A stretch of 8,722 nucleotides of DNA from Ferroglobus sp. (GCA_015523665.1 WAJX01000218.1:1-8722), one strand, 5' to 3'. Shown: positions 1 to 7,172, counted from the first letter of the stretch. Notes: generated from the sequence alone by a model not told the origin. Program-made: numbers and translations.

Positions 1-75
1 AAATTATACATTCATTAAAATAATACAGTAAAAATAAATAAATTAACTAACATAATCAATAAACTATATATCCTC

Positions 76-1053
76 CTATTTATCTATTCTCCATCTTTCA
101 TACTCCTCCATAGCTTTTTTAGCTTTTTCTTTCATACCCAACCTCTCATAAACTTCAGCAACATACTTTAACCAATTTTTATCTCGTTCAGCTTCCCTTT
201 TGCAATACTCTATAAATTTAATCATAGCTTTTTTAGCCATATCACTCTCCCCAAGTTTTTCATAAAGTTTTGCAACATCTTCCCAGAAAATTCCCTCCTC
301 TTCAGCTTCTTTGAGATAATATTCAAGAGCTGATCTAAGAGCTTTATTTCTCTCTTTAAAATTACCCGCTCTCTCATACAATTCAGCCACATCTTCCCAA
401 TACCATGGTTCATCTTTAGCATATCTCTCTAAAGCTCTAGCTCCTCTTTCATAATTCCCAGCTTTTTTCCAAGCTTCACATGCTTCTCTCCAATAATAGC
501 TATCTCCCTTCTCCTCAGCAATCTTCTCATAGACCTCTCCAGCTTTATCATAAAGACCTGCTTTTTCGTAACACCATGCTGCACTCTCTAACATCCCAGC
601 TTTTTTATACATCTCAGCCGCTTTATCAAAATCCTTAACCTTTTCATATTTTCTCGCTGATGCTTTATATCTCCCCATTTTTTCTAAACTTTCAGCACTT
701 CTCAATCTTTCAAAAATATTTAATTCTGGTTCACTTATATACCAAAATCCAACAATAACCGCCAATATAAAGATTATAGTTACATATACTATATGTTCTG
801 GATTTTTCCATGTGTAACATTGATACAGGGCATAGGCAGATAATATTAGTCCAATAAAAGATAAAATAGTATATGGTGATTTTATATAAAGCAAAACAGC
901 TATAAGTAAGCCAAAAATTAGAATAGCGAGTAGATAGATCAATCCCACTATTATCCTAATAACAAAAATAAAACCAAAACTGTAACTTAAACCGATAATC
1001 AATAAGATAATAAAAACAATCATCGCCAAAAGAGCTGAATTAACTCTATTCAT
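76..1053 (-). CDS. Membrane-anchored TPR/SNAP-like repeat protein, function unknown
   Basis: A 325-residue protein in two halves. Residues about 8 to 106 are strongly hydrophobic and can form roughly four membrane helices (about 8-30, 31-57, 61-79, 87-106). From about 115 to the end it is a charged, all-helical repeat region. Helix-turn-helix units recur, such as KAAEMYKKAG (about 144-153), DKAGEVYEKIAE (169-180), WEDVAELYERAG (219-230), FWEDVAKLYEKLG (256-268) and LKYVAEVYERLG (295-306); the last three repeat about every 37 residues. This matches the TPR or alpha-SNAP superhelix, which binds other proteins; I infer a cytoplasm-facing scaffold. The gene follows trmY after 15 bp and is probably cotranscribed. 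I see no Shine-Dalgarno at the first ATG; a second ATG at codon 11 (1023) is possible but would cut into the first helix. I do not recognise a specific family and no partner can be named. Confidence 0.85.
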   Translation of the reverse strand: MNRVNSALLAMIVFIILLIIGLSYSFGFIFVIRIIVGLIYLLAILIFGLLIAVLLYIKSPYTILSFIGLILSAYALYQCYTWKNPEHIVYVTIIFILAVIVGFWYISEPELNIFERLRSAESLEKMGRYKASARKYEKVKDFDKAAEMYKKAGMLESAAWCYEKAGLYDKAGEVYEKIAEEKGDSYYWREACEAWKKAGNYERGARALERYAKDEPWYWEDVAELYERAGNFKERNKALRSALEYYLKEAEEEGIFWEDVAKLYEKLGESDMAKKAMIKFIEYCKREAERDKNWLKYVAEVYERLGMKEKAKKAMEEYERWRIDK

Positions 1054-1068
1054 TAGAAATCGATAAAC

Positions 1069-1674
1069 TTATTTGGATAAAATAATTTTTCTATCGAGTT
1101 CATAATTTACTATGGTTATACAATGTTCTGCTTGTAAACTCAAAGTTGGAATTCCAATTATCTCTTTAACATCTCCCAATATTTTCTCCTCCATCTCCTT
1201 TTTAACACCCATATGATCTCCAAGTATGAACAAACACTTTCCATAGAATTCTATCTCTCTTATATCTCTCCCATCCTCCCGCAAGTAGTATATTGAGAAA
1301 TCCTCAAATTCTTTTAAAAGCTCATCCAAACCTTTTCTCGATATGTAAATTCCTGGAGAGGTTTCTTTCCAATCTTTATCAACTTTAACTGAAAGAGATT
1401 TTCTTAACAATCCAGCGATATTCCTCTCATCTGGAGACATATATCTCAATTTAGCTCCACAAATCTTTAAAGCTTTAGGAGGGTCAGGTTCTCCGAGAAG
1501 TAGTAAATAAACCTCAACATCCCTTCTTATATTATGAGAGATAAAGAGAGCTGAGGATATACACCTACAAAGAATATCAACTCTCCCTGCTCCTGGGAGG
1601 TTGTTAAGTTTAAATGGAGAAGTTACAGCCTTATTACCAATGATCAAGAAAGCTCTAGTATCAATCATACTCAT
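1069..1674 (-). CDS. trmY: tRNA (pseudouridine(54)-N1)-methyltransferase TrmY
   Basis: A SPOUT-class enzyme that uses S-adenosylmethionine to methylate N1 of pseudouridine 54 in the T loop of archaeal tRNAs, giving m1Psi in place of bacterial ribothymidine. At 201 residues it has the usual family length. Visible family blocks are LPGAGRVDILCRC (26-38), SHNIRRDV (46-53), GEPDPPKALK (61-70), SPDERNIAGLLRK (80-92), SPGIYIS (106-112), LGDHMGV (151-157) and the C-terminal trefoil-knot segment with EHCITIVN (183-190), where the cofactor binds. The chosen ATG has a GGGAG ribosome site (1679-1683) four bases upstream; an ATG at codon 3 (1668) is an alternative and aligns as well with what I recall of the Methanocaldococcus protein. 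It is divergent from the UPF0282 gene and leads into the TPR protein gene. The product presumably acts on tRNAs such as tRNA-His and tRNA-Thr of this window. Confidence 0.93.
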   Translation of the reverse strand: MSMIDTRAFLIIGNKAVTSPFKLNNLPGAGRVDILCRCISSALFISHNIRRDVEVYLLLLGEPDPPKALKICGAKLRYMSPDERNIAGLLRKSLSVKVDKDWKETSPGIYISRKGLDELLKEFEDFSIYYLREDGRDIREIEFYGKCLFILGDHMGVKKEMEEKILGDVKEIIGIPTLSLQAEHCITIVNYELDRKIILSK

Positions 1675-1729
1675 TGTACTCCCATTACATCGAAGAATTT
1701 AATTTTTAAGGTGGTTATTGTTTTAATAT
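1675..1729. promoter_or_regulatory. Divergent promoter region between trmY and the UPF0282 gene
   Basis: The 55-bp gap must hold both promoters. It contains one A/T tract at about 1697-1709 (AATTTAATTTTTAA-like) which, read in either direction, lies about 25 to 30 bases from the two start codons, the usual distance of an archaeal TATA box from the transcription start. The sequence therefore suggests a single tract serving both directions, with very short or absent leaders. A GGTGG stretch at 1711-1714 is about 15 bases before the UPF0282 ATG, too far for a standard ribosome site. Confidence 0.5.
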
Positions 1730-2584
1730 ATGAAGGTAATCCCATTAGCTTTTGATTCCTTTGGAGCAAGAAGTATGGCTACATTTGTTGAGACCGATAT
1801 TAATATAATCATAGACCCAAGTGTCGCTCTCGGTCCTAAGAGATACGGTCTACCACCGCATAAAATTGAGATTGAAAGAAAGAAAGAACTTTGGGAGAAA
1901 ATAAAGGAGAAAGGAATAGAATCAGATGTTATCATCATCACACATTACCATTACGACCATCACAACCCGAATGAAGTGGATTTCTGGAAAGATAAGACAT
2001 TCCTGCTAAAAGATCCCAAAAAAAATATAAATTTAAGTCAAAGAAGAAGAAGTGCATATTTTATAAATCAGATAAAAGATATCGTAGAAGTTAAAATCGC
2101 AGATTCGAGAAGTTTTGAGTTTGATAATACTCTCATAACTTTTTCATCTCCTGTCCCTCACGGAACTGATTCAAAACTGGGTTTTGTACTTGAAGTCTGC
2201 ATAGATGATGGAAAAGAAAAATTCGCCTTTTCAAGCGATGTTGAAGGAGTAGCCCTTGATGAACAGCTTAAGTGGCTTATAGAATTTGATGCTGAGATAG
2301 TATTTGTTGATGGTGCGATGACATATATGCTTGGATATAAATATTCCTTCAAGAACTTAGAAAGGTCAATAAGAAATTTGATAACTCTGATTGAAAAGAG
2401 TTCAGTTAAGAAATTAATTTTAGATCACCATCTAACAAGAGATTTAGAATGGAAGAAGAGAATGTCCGATGTTATCAATTTTGGAATAGATCACGGAGTT
2501 GATGTTATATCTGCTGCAAAATTTGCTAAGAGAGTTGAAGAACTTCTCGAAGCTAGGAGGAGAGAGTTATATGGTAGAGATTAA
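1730..2584 (+). CDS. UPF0282 family metallo-beta-lactamase-fold hydrolase
   Basis: A 284-residue metallo-beta-lactamase-fold protein of the archaeal UPF0282 type. The metal-binding HxHxDH motif is at 72-77 (THYHYDHHNP, H72, H74, D76, H77), preceded by a hydrophobic strand (DVIIITHYH). Further likely ligands are H144 in SSPVPHG, D170 in FSSDVEG and H233/H234 in LILDHHLTRD, the last two typical of the family's distal half. The fold normally binds two metal ions (often zinc) and hydrolyses phosphodiester, thioester or similar bonds; the substrate of this family is not established. No signal peptide is seen, so it should be cytoplasmic. The ATG at 1730 is about 26 bases from an A/T tract and has no close ribosome site, so the mRNA may be leaderless. 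The 3' end overlaps the start of the DUF72 gene by 14 bp, indicating translational coupling. Confidence 0.88.
   Translation: MKVIPLAFDSFGARSMATFVETDINIIIDPSVALGPKRYGLPPHKIEIERKKELWEKIKEKGIESDVIIITHYHYDHHNPNEVDFWKDKTFLLKDPKKNINLSQRRRSAYFINQIKDIVEVKIADSRSFEFDNTLITFSSPVPHGTDSKLGFVLEVCIDDGKEKFAFSSDVEGVALDEQLKWLIEFDAEIVFVDGAMTYMLGYKYSFKNLERSIRNLITLIEKSSVKKLILDHHLTRDLEWKKRMSDVINFGIDHGVDVISAAKFAKRVEELLEARRRELYGRD
2555..2564 (+). promoter_or_regulatory. Ribosome binding site that fixes the DUF72 start
   Basis: The purine run AGGAGGAGAG lies inside the end of the UPF0282 reading frame, six bases before the ATG at 2571. It is the strongest Shine-Dalgarno in the window and is the main reason to reject the longer in-frame start at 2499, which would add 24 residues with no resemblance to the family's N terminus. 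Confidence 0.8.
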
Positions 2585-3305
2585 GGTTGGTTGTTGCGGA
2601 TTTTGTAAGAGTATGAAAGATTACTTTTCCGACTTTAAATTGGTTGAGATTCAAAGAACGTTTTATAATCCTCCAAAGCCCAATACAGCAAAGAAATGGA
2701 GAAGAGAAGCTCCAAATGATTTTGAATTTTCCATAAAAGCTTGGCAGGTGATAACTCATCCTTTAACAAGTCCCACTTTCAAAAAAGCGAAGATAGATGT
2801 TAAGAAAGCAGGTTTCTTTCAACCTATTAAAGAAGTATTTGATGCTTGGGAGAAAACAAGAGAGATAGCAAAAATACTTAAAGCTAAAGTTATTCTCTTT
2901 CAAACTCCTAAGTCGTTTAGAGAGTCTGAGGAAAATATTAGAAATATGAAAGAATTTTTCTCTTCACTTGAGAGAGAGTTTATTTTCGCCTGGGAGCCTA
3001 GAGGGTGGAGTCCTGATACGATAAAAAGTTTGTGCAGTGAGTTAAACATAATCCATGTCGTTGATCCATTCGTTTCTGCTCAACTCTATGGAGATATATC
3101 ATACTTCAGACTTCACGGACATACAAAAATGTATAAGCATAAATATAGTGATGATGAACTAAAATTTTTACGTAAAAAATGTGAAAAGGATAGCTATATT
3201 CTTTTTAATAATATCTACATGTGCGAAGATGCATTGAGATTCAAGAAACTCTTAGATAATCGAGAATTAGAGATCGACTTAGGGGAGAGGTTAGGGAAAA
3301 GTTAA
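2571..3305 (+). CDS. DUF72 family protein (YecE-like TIM barrel), CGFC subtype
   Basis: A 244-residue member of the DUF72 (YecE-like) family, a TIM-barrel-like fold of unknown biochemical role. The first strand and loop read IKVGCCGFC (4-12), where bacterial relatives have a GTSGW-like sequence. Next come LVEIQRTFYNPP (24-35, the VEINxTFY block), FEFSIKAWQVITHP (51-64), ILFQTPKSF (108-116), FAWEPRG (139-145), YFRLHGH (178-184) and a C-terminal LFNNIYMCEDALRFKKLL (211-228), which matches the family's final NN...DA..L block. The starting ATG at 2571 is set by a strong ribosome site and makes the protein begin right at the first beta strand. It overlaps the UPF0282 gene by 14 bp, so the two proteins are probably made together and may share a pathway. 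C9 and C12 form a CxxC pair with a third cysteine at C8. Function unknown. Confidence 0.88.
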   Translation: MVEIKVGCCGFCKSMKDYFSDFKLVEIQRTFYNPPKPNTAKKWRREAPNDFEFSIKAWQVITHPLTSPTFKKAKIDVKKAGFFQPIKEVFDAWEKTREIAKILKAKVILFQTPKSFRESEENIRNMKEFFSSLEREFIFAWEPRGWSPDTIKSLCSELNIIHVVDPFVSAQLYGDISYFRLHGHTKMYKHKYSDDELKFLRKKCEKDSYILFNNIYMCEDALRFKKLLDNRELEIDLGERLGKS

Positions 3306-3342
3306 ATAAACATCCTTAACGATAAATAATTATGGTGATAGG

Positions 3343-3624
3343 ATGAGATATGTAATACTCTCAAGACTAACCGATGAAGGAGCAAAAACACTAAAAGAGA
3401 GGCCAGAAAGAATAAAAGAAGTAAATGAAGAGTTAGAAAGGATGGGAGTGAAAGTTTTAGATCAGTATATAGTCCTTGGAGAGTATGATTTTGTTAATAT
3501 CGTTGAAGCTGAGAGCAATCTTGATGTTGTCAAAGCGATGGTAGAAATGGCCAGTAGAGGGACGGTTAGAACGATTACAATGTCTGCTATTCCAGTCGAT
3601 GAATTTATCTCAAAAATGAAATAA
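3343..3624 (+). CDS. GYD domain protein
   Basis: A 93-residue protein that fits the GYD domain family, small proteins with a ferredoxin-like alpha/beta fold that tend to form dimeric barrels; no reaction is established. Seen here: an N-terminal strand YVILSRLTDEGAKTLKERPERIKEVNEEL (3-31), then VKVLDQYIVLGEYDFVNIVEA (37-57) with the signature GEYD at 46-49, then helix DVVKAMVEMAS (61-71) and last strand GTVRTITMSAIPVDEF (73-88). The length equals the usual family length. The ATG is preceded by GGTGATAGG at 3334-3342, a good archaeal ribosome site. It lies 37 bp after the DUF72 stop on the same strand, so it may be the last gene of that transcript, although an A/T tract at about 3302-3311 could act as its own promoter. 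The protein is soluble, with no membrane segment. Confidence 0.85.
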   Translation: MRYVILSRLTDEGAKTLKERPERIKEVNEELERMGVKVLDQYIVLGEYDFVNIVEAESNLDVVKAMVEMASRGTVRTITMSAIPVDEFISKMK

Positions 3625-3695
3625 ATATATAATTTATTTAATTTTATGTTAATTTTATATTAAAAATTTTAAATTTTTAATTATTTTATTTAAGC
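3625..3695. terminator. Convergent A/T-rich terminator region with perfect palindrome
   Basis: This 71-bp gap between the convergent GYD and purQ genes is almost only A and T. It contains several T-runs on both strands, which is how archaeal RNA polymerase usually terminates, and a perfect palindrome at 3659-3681 with 11-base arms (ATTAAAAATTT and its complement) around a single T. Read from either side it can serve as a bidirectional terminator. The stem has no G:C pair and would be weak at high temperature, so the T-runs are the more likely signal. Confidence 0.6.
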
Positions 3696-4556
3696 CTAAA
3701 ATTTTAATAAATATTCCACTATACTCCTAAAAATAGCTAATCCATCCGCTTCATTATTCCCCTCTAACTCCCAAAAATCGTTTTCCACTAATAAATCTAT
3801 ATCCGAATATAATTGCCATTTCCAGATAGCCCTTTCTGGATGTGGCATTAATCCAAAAACGTTCCCTTTAACATTACAAATTCCCGCTATGTTATAATAG
3901 CTCCCATTAGGATTCCAAGGATAACCGGCATAATTCCCATCTTTATCAACATATCTAAAGACTATTTGATCATTCTCCTTAAGCGTATTTAAATACTCCT
4001 CTTCTCTCCCCATAGGAAATGTAACCTTCCCCTCAGCGTGAGCTACAGGAAAAACTACTATCTCTCTCTTAAGTCTCCTAGTAAAAATACATTTACCCTT
4101 ATTTTCATGCTTTAAAAAAGTTGGTCTACACTCAAACCTATTTGAATCGTTTATTGAAAGAGCCATTTCTGGTTTATCAGCTATTGGTCTGTCTTCGTCA
4201 AACCCTGGTAATGCACCAAGCTCAACTAAAATTTGAAACCCATTACAGATACCCAGAACTGGATAGCCTTCTTTTATAAATTCTTCGAGATCTTTTCTTA
4301 AAACGCTCTTAAGTCTAGCTGAAAATATTACTCCCGCTCTTACGTAATCTCCAGCTGAAAAACCTCCTGGAAAAACTATACATGAATAATCCCATATCGT
4401 TCTCATCTCTTCTTCTTTAATGAAGTCGCTATAGAATTGTTTGAGATGGACAGTCTCAGCATAAACCCCAAGAGCTTTAAAAGCCTTTACACTTTCATCT
4501 TCACAATTTGTCCCCTCAATTCTCATCACCGCAATTCTAATTTCATCCTTCTCCAT
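3696..4556 (-). CDS. purQ: Phosphoribosylformylglycinamidine synthase, glutaminase subunit PurQ
   Basis: The class I glutamine amidotransferase subunit of FGAM synthase: it releases ammonia from glutamine and passes it to PurL, with PurS as bridge, in step four of purine (IMP) synthesis. The catalytic triad is visible: nucleophile C104 in LGICNGFQIL (101-110), H239 and E241 in MPHPER. Other blocks are RIEGTNCEDES (12-22), FPGGFSAGDYVRAG (62-75) and VAHAEGK (171-177). At 286 residues it is longer than the roughly 225-residue PurQ common in three-subunit systems. The extra length includes NRFECRPTFLK (139-149), recalling the glutaminase domain of large single-chain PurL, and a segment between PHPER and the last helix (about 243-268). 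The gene follows purL after 4 bp; its ribosome site GGGTGA overlaps the purL stop, so translation is coupled. All key residues are intact. Confidence 0.95.
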   Translation of the reverse strand: MEKDEIRIAVMRIEGTNCEDESVKAFKALGVYAETVHLKQFYSDFIKEEEMRTIWDYSCIVFPGGFSAGDYVRAGVIFSARLKSVLRKDLEEFIKEGYPVLGICNGFQILVELGALPGFDEDRPIADKPEMALSINDSNRFECRPTFLKHENKGKCIFTRRLKREIVVFPVAHAEGKVTFPMGREEEYLNTLKENDQIVFRYVDKDGNYAGYPWNPNGSYYNIAGICNVKGNVFGLMPHPERAIWKWQLYSDIDLLVENDFWELEGNNEADGLAIFRSIVEYLLKF

Positions 4557-4560
4557 CTTT

Positions 4561-6849
4561 TCACCCTAAATATTTCGAAAGTCCAGTCTTAAACGATTTT
4601 TCAGCTTCATCTATTGTAATTGAGAAGCTTCCATAGTTTAATTCACTATCTGTAAAGCCAATTACTTTCGCTTTTAAACTGTTATCAGTAAAGAACTCTA
4701 CGAGCTTATTTGCATCTCTTTTGCTAACTTCAACCACCCATCTCGTATTTGACTCTGAAAATAACTCAACAAAGCTTAAATTTACATCAAATCCTATATT
4801 TGAAGATATTGCCATTTCAGCAAGAGCAACAGCTAAACCTCCTTCAGATATATCATGACATGAATAGATTTTGAATCTCTTAAATGCATCGAGTAAATTA
4901 CTTGCATAATTTTTTAATTTCTCAGGATTAGTTTTTGGAACATTCGAGCTTTTCAAACCAGTTATTACCGAATAAAGACTACCTCCAAATTCATGGTTAG
5001 TTTCTCCTATTACAACTATTGCACTCCCTCTTTTCTTAAAATACATCGTTATAACTCTTCTTATATCCTCAACAATTCCTATTCCCATTAGTGTTGGTGT
5101 CGGGGCAACACTTCCATAAGGGGACTCATTATAAAAACTCACATTTCCGCTAACGCATGGTAAAGGATAGTTCTTAGCCATCCAGCCAATAGCCCTTACA
5201 CTCTCAACAAATTCCCACATCCTCTCTGGTTTTTCAGGATTACCAAAATTAAGACAGTCCGCAAAGCTATGAGGTATGCTATTAACAGCAACAAGATTTC
5301 TCACCATCTCATCGAATGCTGAAGCTGATCCCCAAAAAGGATCTATTTTAGTCATCCAAGGATTTACGTCAGCAGTTATAGCTATTCCTTTCCACGAATC
5401 ATCTACCGGTTTTACTACGGCTGAATCTCCATGTCCTTCTCTACCAATTCTACCTTGGAGAGGTTTTAATACAGTCGATGCCCTAACTTCATGATCGTAT
5501 TGTCTTATAATCCATTCCTTACTTGCAATATTGGGGTGTGAGAGCATTTTTAATAAAATCTTTTTATAATTTCCAATATCTCTTATCTCTTCTCTTTCAA
5601 CAGTCTCAGGCTTTTTATAAACACGACAATACTCGACTCCAGATGTAACGAACTCTATGTCCATCTCATATATAAGATAACCTTTGTAATAAACTCTCAA
5701 TATCTTATCTCCTTTGACAACCCCAATTACTCTCGCTGGAACGTCCCATTTCTTAAATATATACAATACATCATCAACATCTTTAGGTTTCACAGTTAAG
5801 AGCATCCTTTCTTGACTTTCACTCACCCATATCTCCCAAGGTTTCATGTTTCTCTCTTTCAAATGAACCTTTTCTAACCATATCTCCGCCCCATATCCAG
5901 CTGAAAAAGCCATTTCTCCAACAGCACAACTTAATCCACCACCTCCAAGATCTTTCATTCCTGTGAGTAAACCACTCTCCACTATTTCAAGACAGGCATG
6001 AATTAGTGGTTCTTTCATTATCGGATTCCCAAGCTGAACTGCACTTCTCTCCTCCTCACTCTTCTCACTTAACTCTGCCGAAGCAAATGTAACTCCATGA
6101 ATTCCATCTCTTCCCGTTGCACCACCAGCTAAGATGAATATATCTCCCTCTCCTCCAGCCTTACTCGGAATTACTTTTTCCTTTTTTACGATCCCCACAC
6201 ATCCTACATTCACAAGACAGTTTGTTAAATAGCTCTCATCAAAGAAAACCATTCCAGCAACTGTCGGTATGCCAACTCTATTTCCATAATCTCTTATTCC
6301 TGCAACAACTCCACTGAGAAGGTAAACTGGATGTTTAACACCTTTTGGTAAAGTAGAATGCTCTATATCCAAGTTGCCAAAAAATAATGGATCTATTAAT
6401 GCAATTGGTTGAGCTCCCATACATAAAACATCTCTCAAAATCCCTCCTATTCCAGTTGCAGCTCCACCATAAGGTTCAATCGCTGAAGGGTGATTATGAG
6501 ATTCTAGAGCAACAACGTATGCATATTCATCATCGAACTCAACAACCCCTGCATCATCTTTCGTAGATATAACATAATCGGAGTTAATGCCAAAAAGATG
6601 TTGTTTTAAATAATATTTTGAACTCTTATAACAGCAATGTTCACTCCAAGCCTGTCCTAAGGCTTGCAATTCTATATCATAAGGATTTCTACCTTTCTTT
6701 TTAAAATAATCTTGGATAATTTTCATCTCATTTATGCTAAGATTTAAACCTAATTCTTCACTGATTCTCTTTAATGTTTCATCATCAGCATTTAATATGT
6801 CGATCTCATAAAGCTCAAATGGTGTGTTAGCTCTTTTATATACAGACAT
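4561..6849 (-). CDS. purL: Phosphoribosylformylglycinamidine synthase, synthase subunit PurL
   Basis: The ATP-dependent synthase subunit that converts FGAR to FGAM using ammonia delivered by PurQ. With the ATG at 6849 it has 762 residues. It shows two tandem AIRS-like halves: [10 protein letters not shown] (69-78, with the conserved active-site H71), [18 protein letters not shown] (116-133, nucleotide and metal binding), [11 protein letters not shown] (242-252), [12 protein letters not shown] (271-282), [16 protein letters not shown] (298-313) and SESQERMLL (343-351). In the second half are [10 protein letters not shown] (450-459), [12 protein letters not shown] (530-541), GNVSFYNES (568-576) and [15 protein letters not shown] (665-679). 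The ATG lies one base after the purS stop, with a GGTTGAT ribosome-like site just upstream. A TTG at 6858, adding three residues and overlapping purS by 8 bp, is the alternative. It is the small-type PurL without a fused glutaminase domain, consistent with the separate purS and purQ genes beside it. Confidence 0.95.
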   Translation of the reverse strand: MSVYKRANTPFELYEIDILNADDETLKRISEELGLNLSINEMKIIQDYFKKKGRNPYDIELQALGQAWSEHCCYKSSKYYLKQHLFGINSDYVISTKDDAGVVEFDDEYAYVVALESHNHPSAIEPYGGAATGIGGILRDVLCMGAQPIALIDPLFFGNLDIEHSTLPKGVKHPVYLLSGVVAGIRDYGNRVGIPTVAGMVFFDESYLTNCLVNVGCVGIVKKEKVIPSKAGGEGDIFILAGGATGRDGIHGVTFASAELSEKSEEERSAVQLGNPIMKEPLIHACLEIVESGLLTGMKDLGGGGLSCAVGEMAFSAGYGAEIWLEKVHLKERNMKPWEIWVSESQERMLLTVKPKDVDDVLYIFKKWDVPARVIGVVKGDKILRVYYKGYLIYEMDIEFVTSGVEYCRVYKKPETVEREEIRDIGNYKKILLKMLSHPNIASKEWIIRQYDHEVRASTVLKPLQGRIGREGHGDSAVVKPVDDSWKGIAITADVNPWMTKIDPFWGSASAFDEMVRNLVAVNSIPHSFADCLNFGNPEKPERMWEFVESVRAIGWMAKNYPLPCVSGNVSFYNESPYGSVAPTPTLMGIGIVEDIRRVITMYFKKRGSAIVVIGETNHEFGGSLYSVITGLKSSNVPKTNPEKLKNYASNLLDAFKRFKIYSCHDISEGGLAVALAEMAISSNIGFDVNLSFVELFSESNTRWVVEVSKRDANKLVEFFTDNSLKAKVIGFTDSELNYGSFSITIDEAEKSFKTGLSKYLG

Positions 6850-6850
6850 C

Positions 6851-7093
6851 CTAATCAACCCATTCTATTCTATAATTATGAATAACAGGATTTGCCAAAA
6901 GTTTTTCACACATCTCTATAACTTCTTTTTCAGCTTCATCCCTACTCACTGAATCTATCTCAATTCTGAAAACTTTAATACTGGAGACCTTTTTAACATT
7001 TTTAAATCCAAGTAAATGGAGAGCCTTTTTTGTTGCCTCTCCTTCTGGGTCTGTAACTCCCTCTTTTAGTTCAATGTAGACACTTGCAATCAT
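6851..7093 (-). CDS. purS: Phosphoribosylformylglycinamidine synthase, bridging subunit PurS
   Basis: The small structural subunit of FGAM synthase; a dimer of PurS connects the PurQ glutaminase to the PurL synthase and helps form the ammonia route. At 80 residues it has the normal family length. It shows the conserved [20 protein letters not shown] (10-29), a middle strand KVFRIEID (40-47), and the C-terminal block [16 protein letters not shown] (62-77). It is the first gene of purS-purL-purQ. The ATG at 7093 is about 25 bases from a TATA-like tract at 7113-7121 on the minus strand and has no ribosome site in front, so the operon mRNA is probably leaderless. A perfect palindrome lies further upstream at 7143-7160. 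Confidence 0.95.
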   Translation of the reverse strand: MIASVYIELKEGVTDPEGEATKKALHLLGFKNVKKVSSIKVFRIEIDSVSRDEAEKEVIEMCEKLLANPVIHNYRIEWVD

Positions 7094-7112
7094 GATTATT
7101 AGTTAGATGGAA

Positions 7113-7121
7113 GTTATAAAA
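7113..7121 (-). promoter_or_regulatory. purS: TATA box of the purSLQ operon
   Basis: On the minus strand this reads TTTTATAAC and lies about 20 to 28 bases before the purS ATG. An A-rich CAAAACC stretch just upstream could be the BRE. The distance would place the transcription start at or very near the start codon. Confidence 0.55.
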
Positions 7122-7142
7122 TGGTTTTGAAATTCTTAATTA

Positions 7143-7160
7143 TTTTATGAACTCATAAAA
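7143..7160. repeat. Perfect 18-bp palindrome, candidate operator between purS and tRNA-His
   Basis: TTTTATGA, two bases, TCATAAAA: an uninterrupted 8-2-8 inverted repeat. It lies about 22 bases upstream of the purS TATA box and about 12 bases upstream of the tRNA-His TATA box. Its size and symmetry fit a binding site of a dimeric helix-turn-helix regulator. It could control the purine operon, the tRNA gene, or both. Function is inferred from position only. Confidence 0.45.
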
Positions 7161-7172
7161 CGATGATAAAAC

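Noticed and set aside
222..422. 66-codon open frame inside the TPR protein gene, same strand
   Set aside because: It lies wholly within the repeat-protein gene in another frame, and its translation resembles a shifted copy of those repeats.
1723..1941. Minus-strand 72-codon frame opposite the UPF0282 gene
   Set aside because: It is antisense to the metal-binding N-terminal half of a clear family member and shows only low-complexity hydrophobic sequence.
2158..2352. Minus-strand 64-codon frame opposite the UPF0282 gene
   Set aside because: Serine-rich shadow of a conserved coding region, with no ribosome site or family pattern.
2499..2570. Longer start for the DUF72 protein
   Set aside because: The 24 added residues are encoded by UPF0282 sequence in another frame, and the strong ribosome site belongs to the ATG at 2571.
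2553..2759. Minus-strand 68-codon frame opposite the DUF72 gene
   Set aside because: Antisense to the conserved CGFC and VEIQRTFY blocks; no sign of independent coding.
5276..5494. Plus-strand 72-codon frame inside purL
   Set aside because: Antisense to conserved PurL motifs such as ADCLNFGN and [10 protein letters not shown].
6850..6858. TTG start for purL (three extra residues)
   Set aside because: Possible, but the ATG at 6849 directly after the purS stop has a better start codon and a fitting upstream GGTTGAT. The protein is the same apart from three residues.
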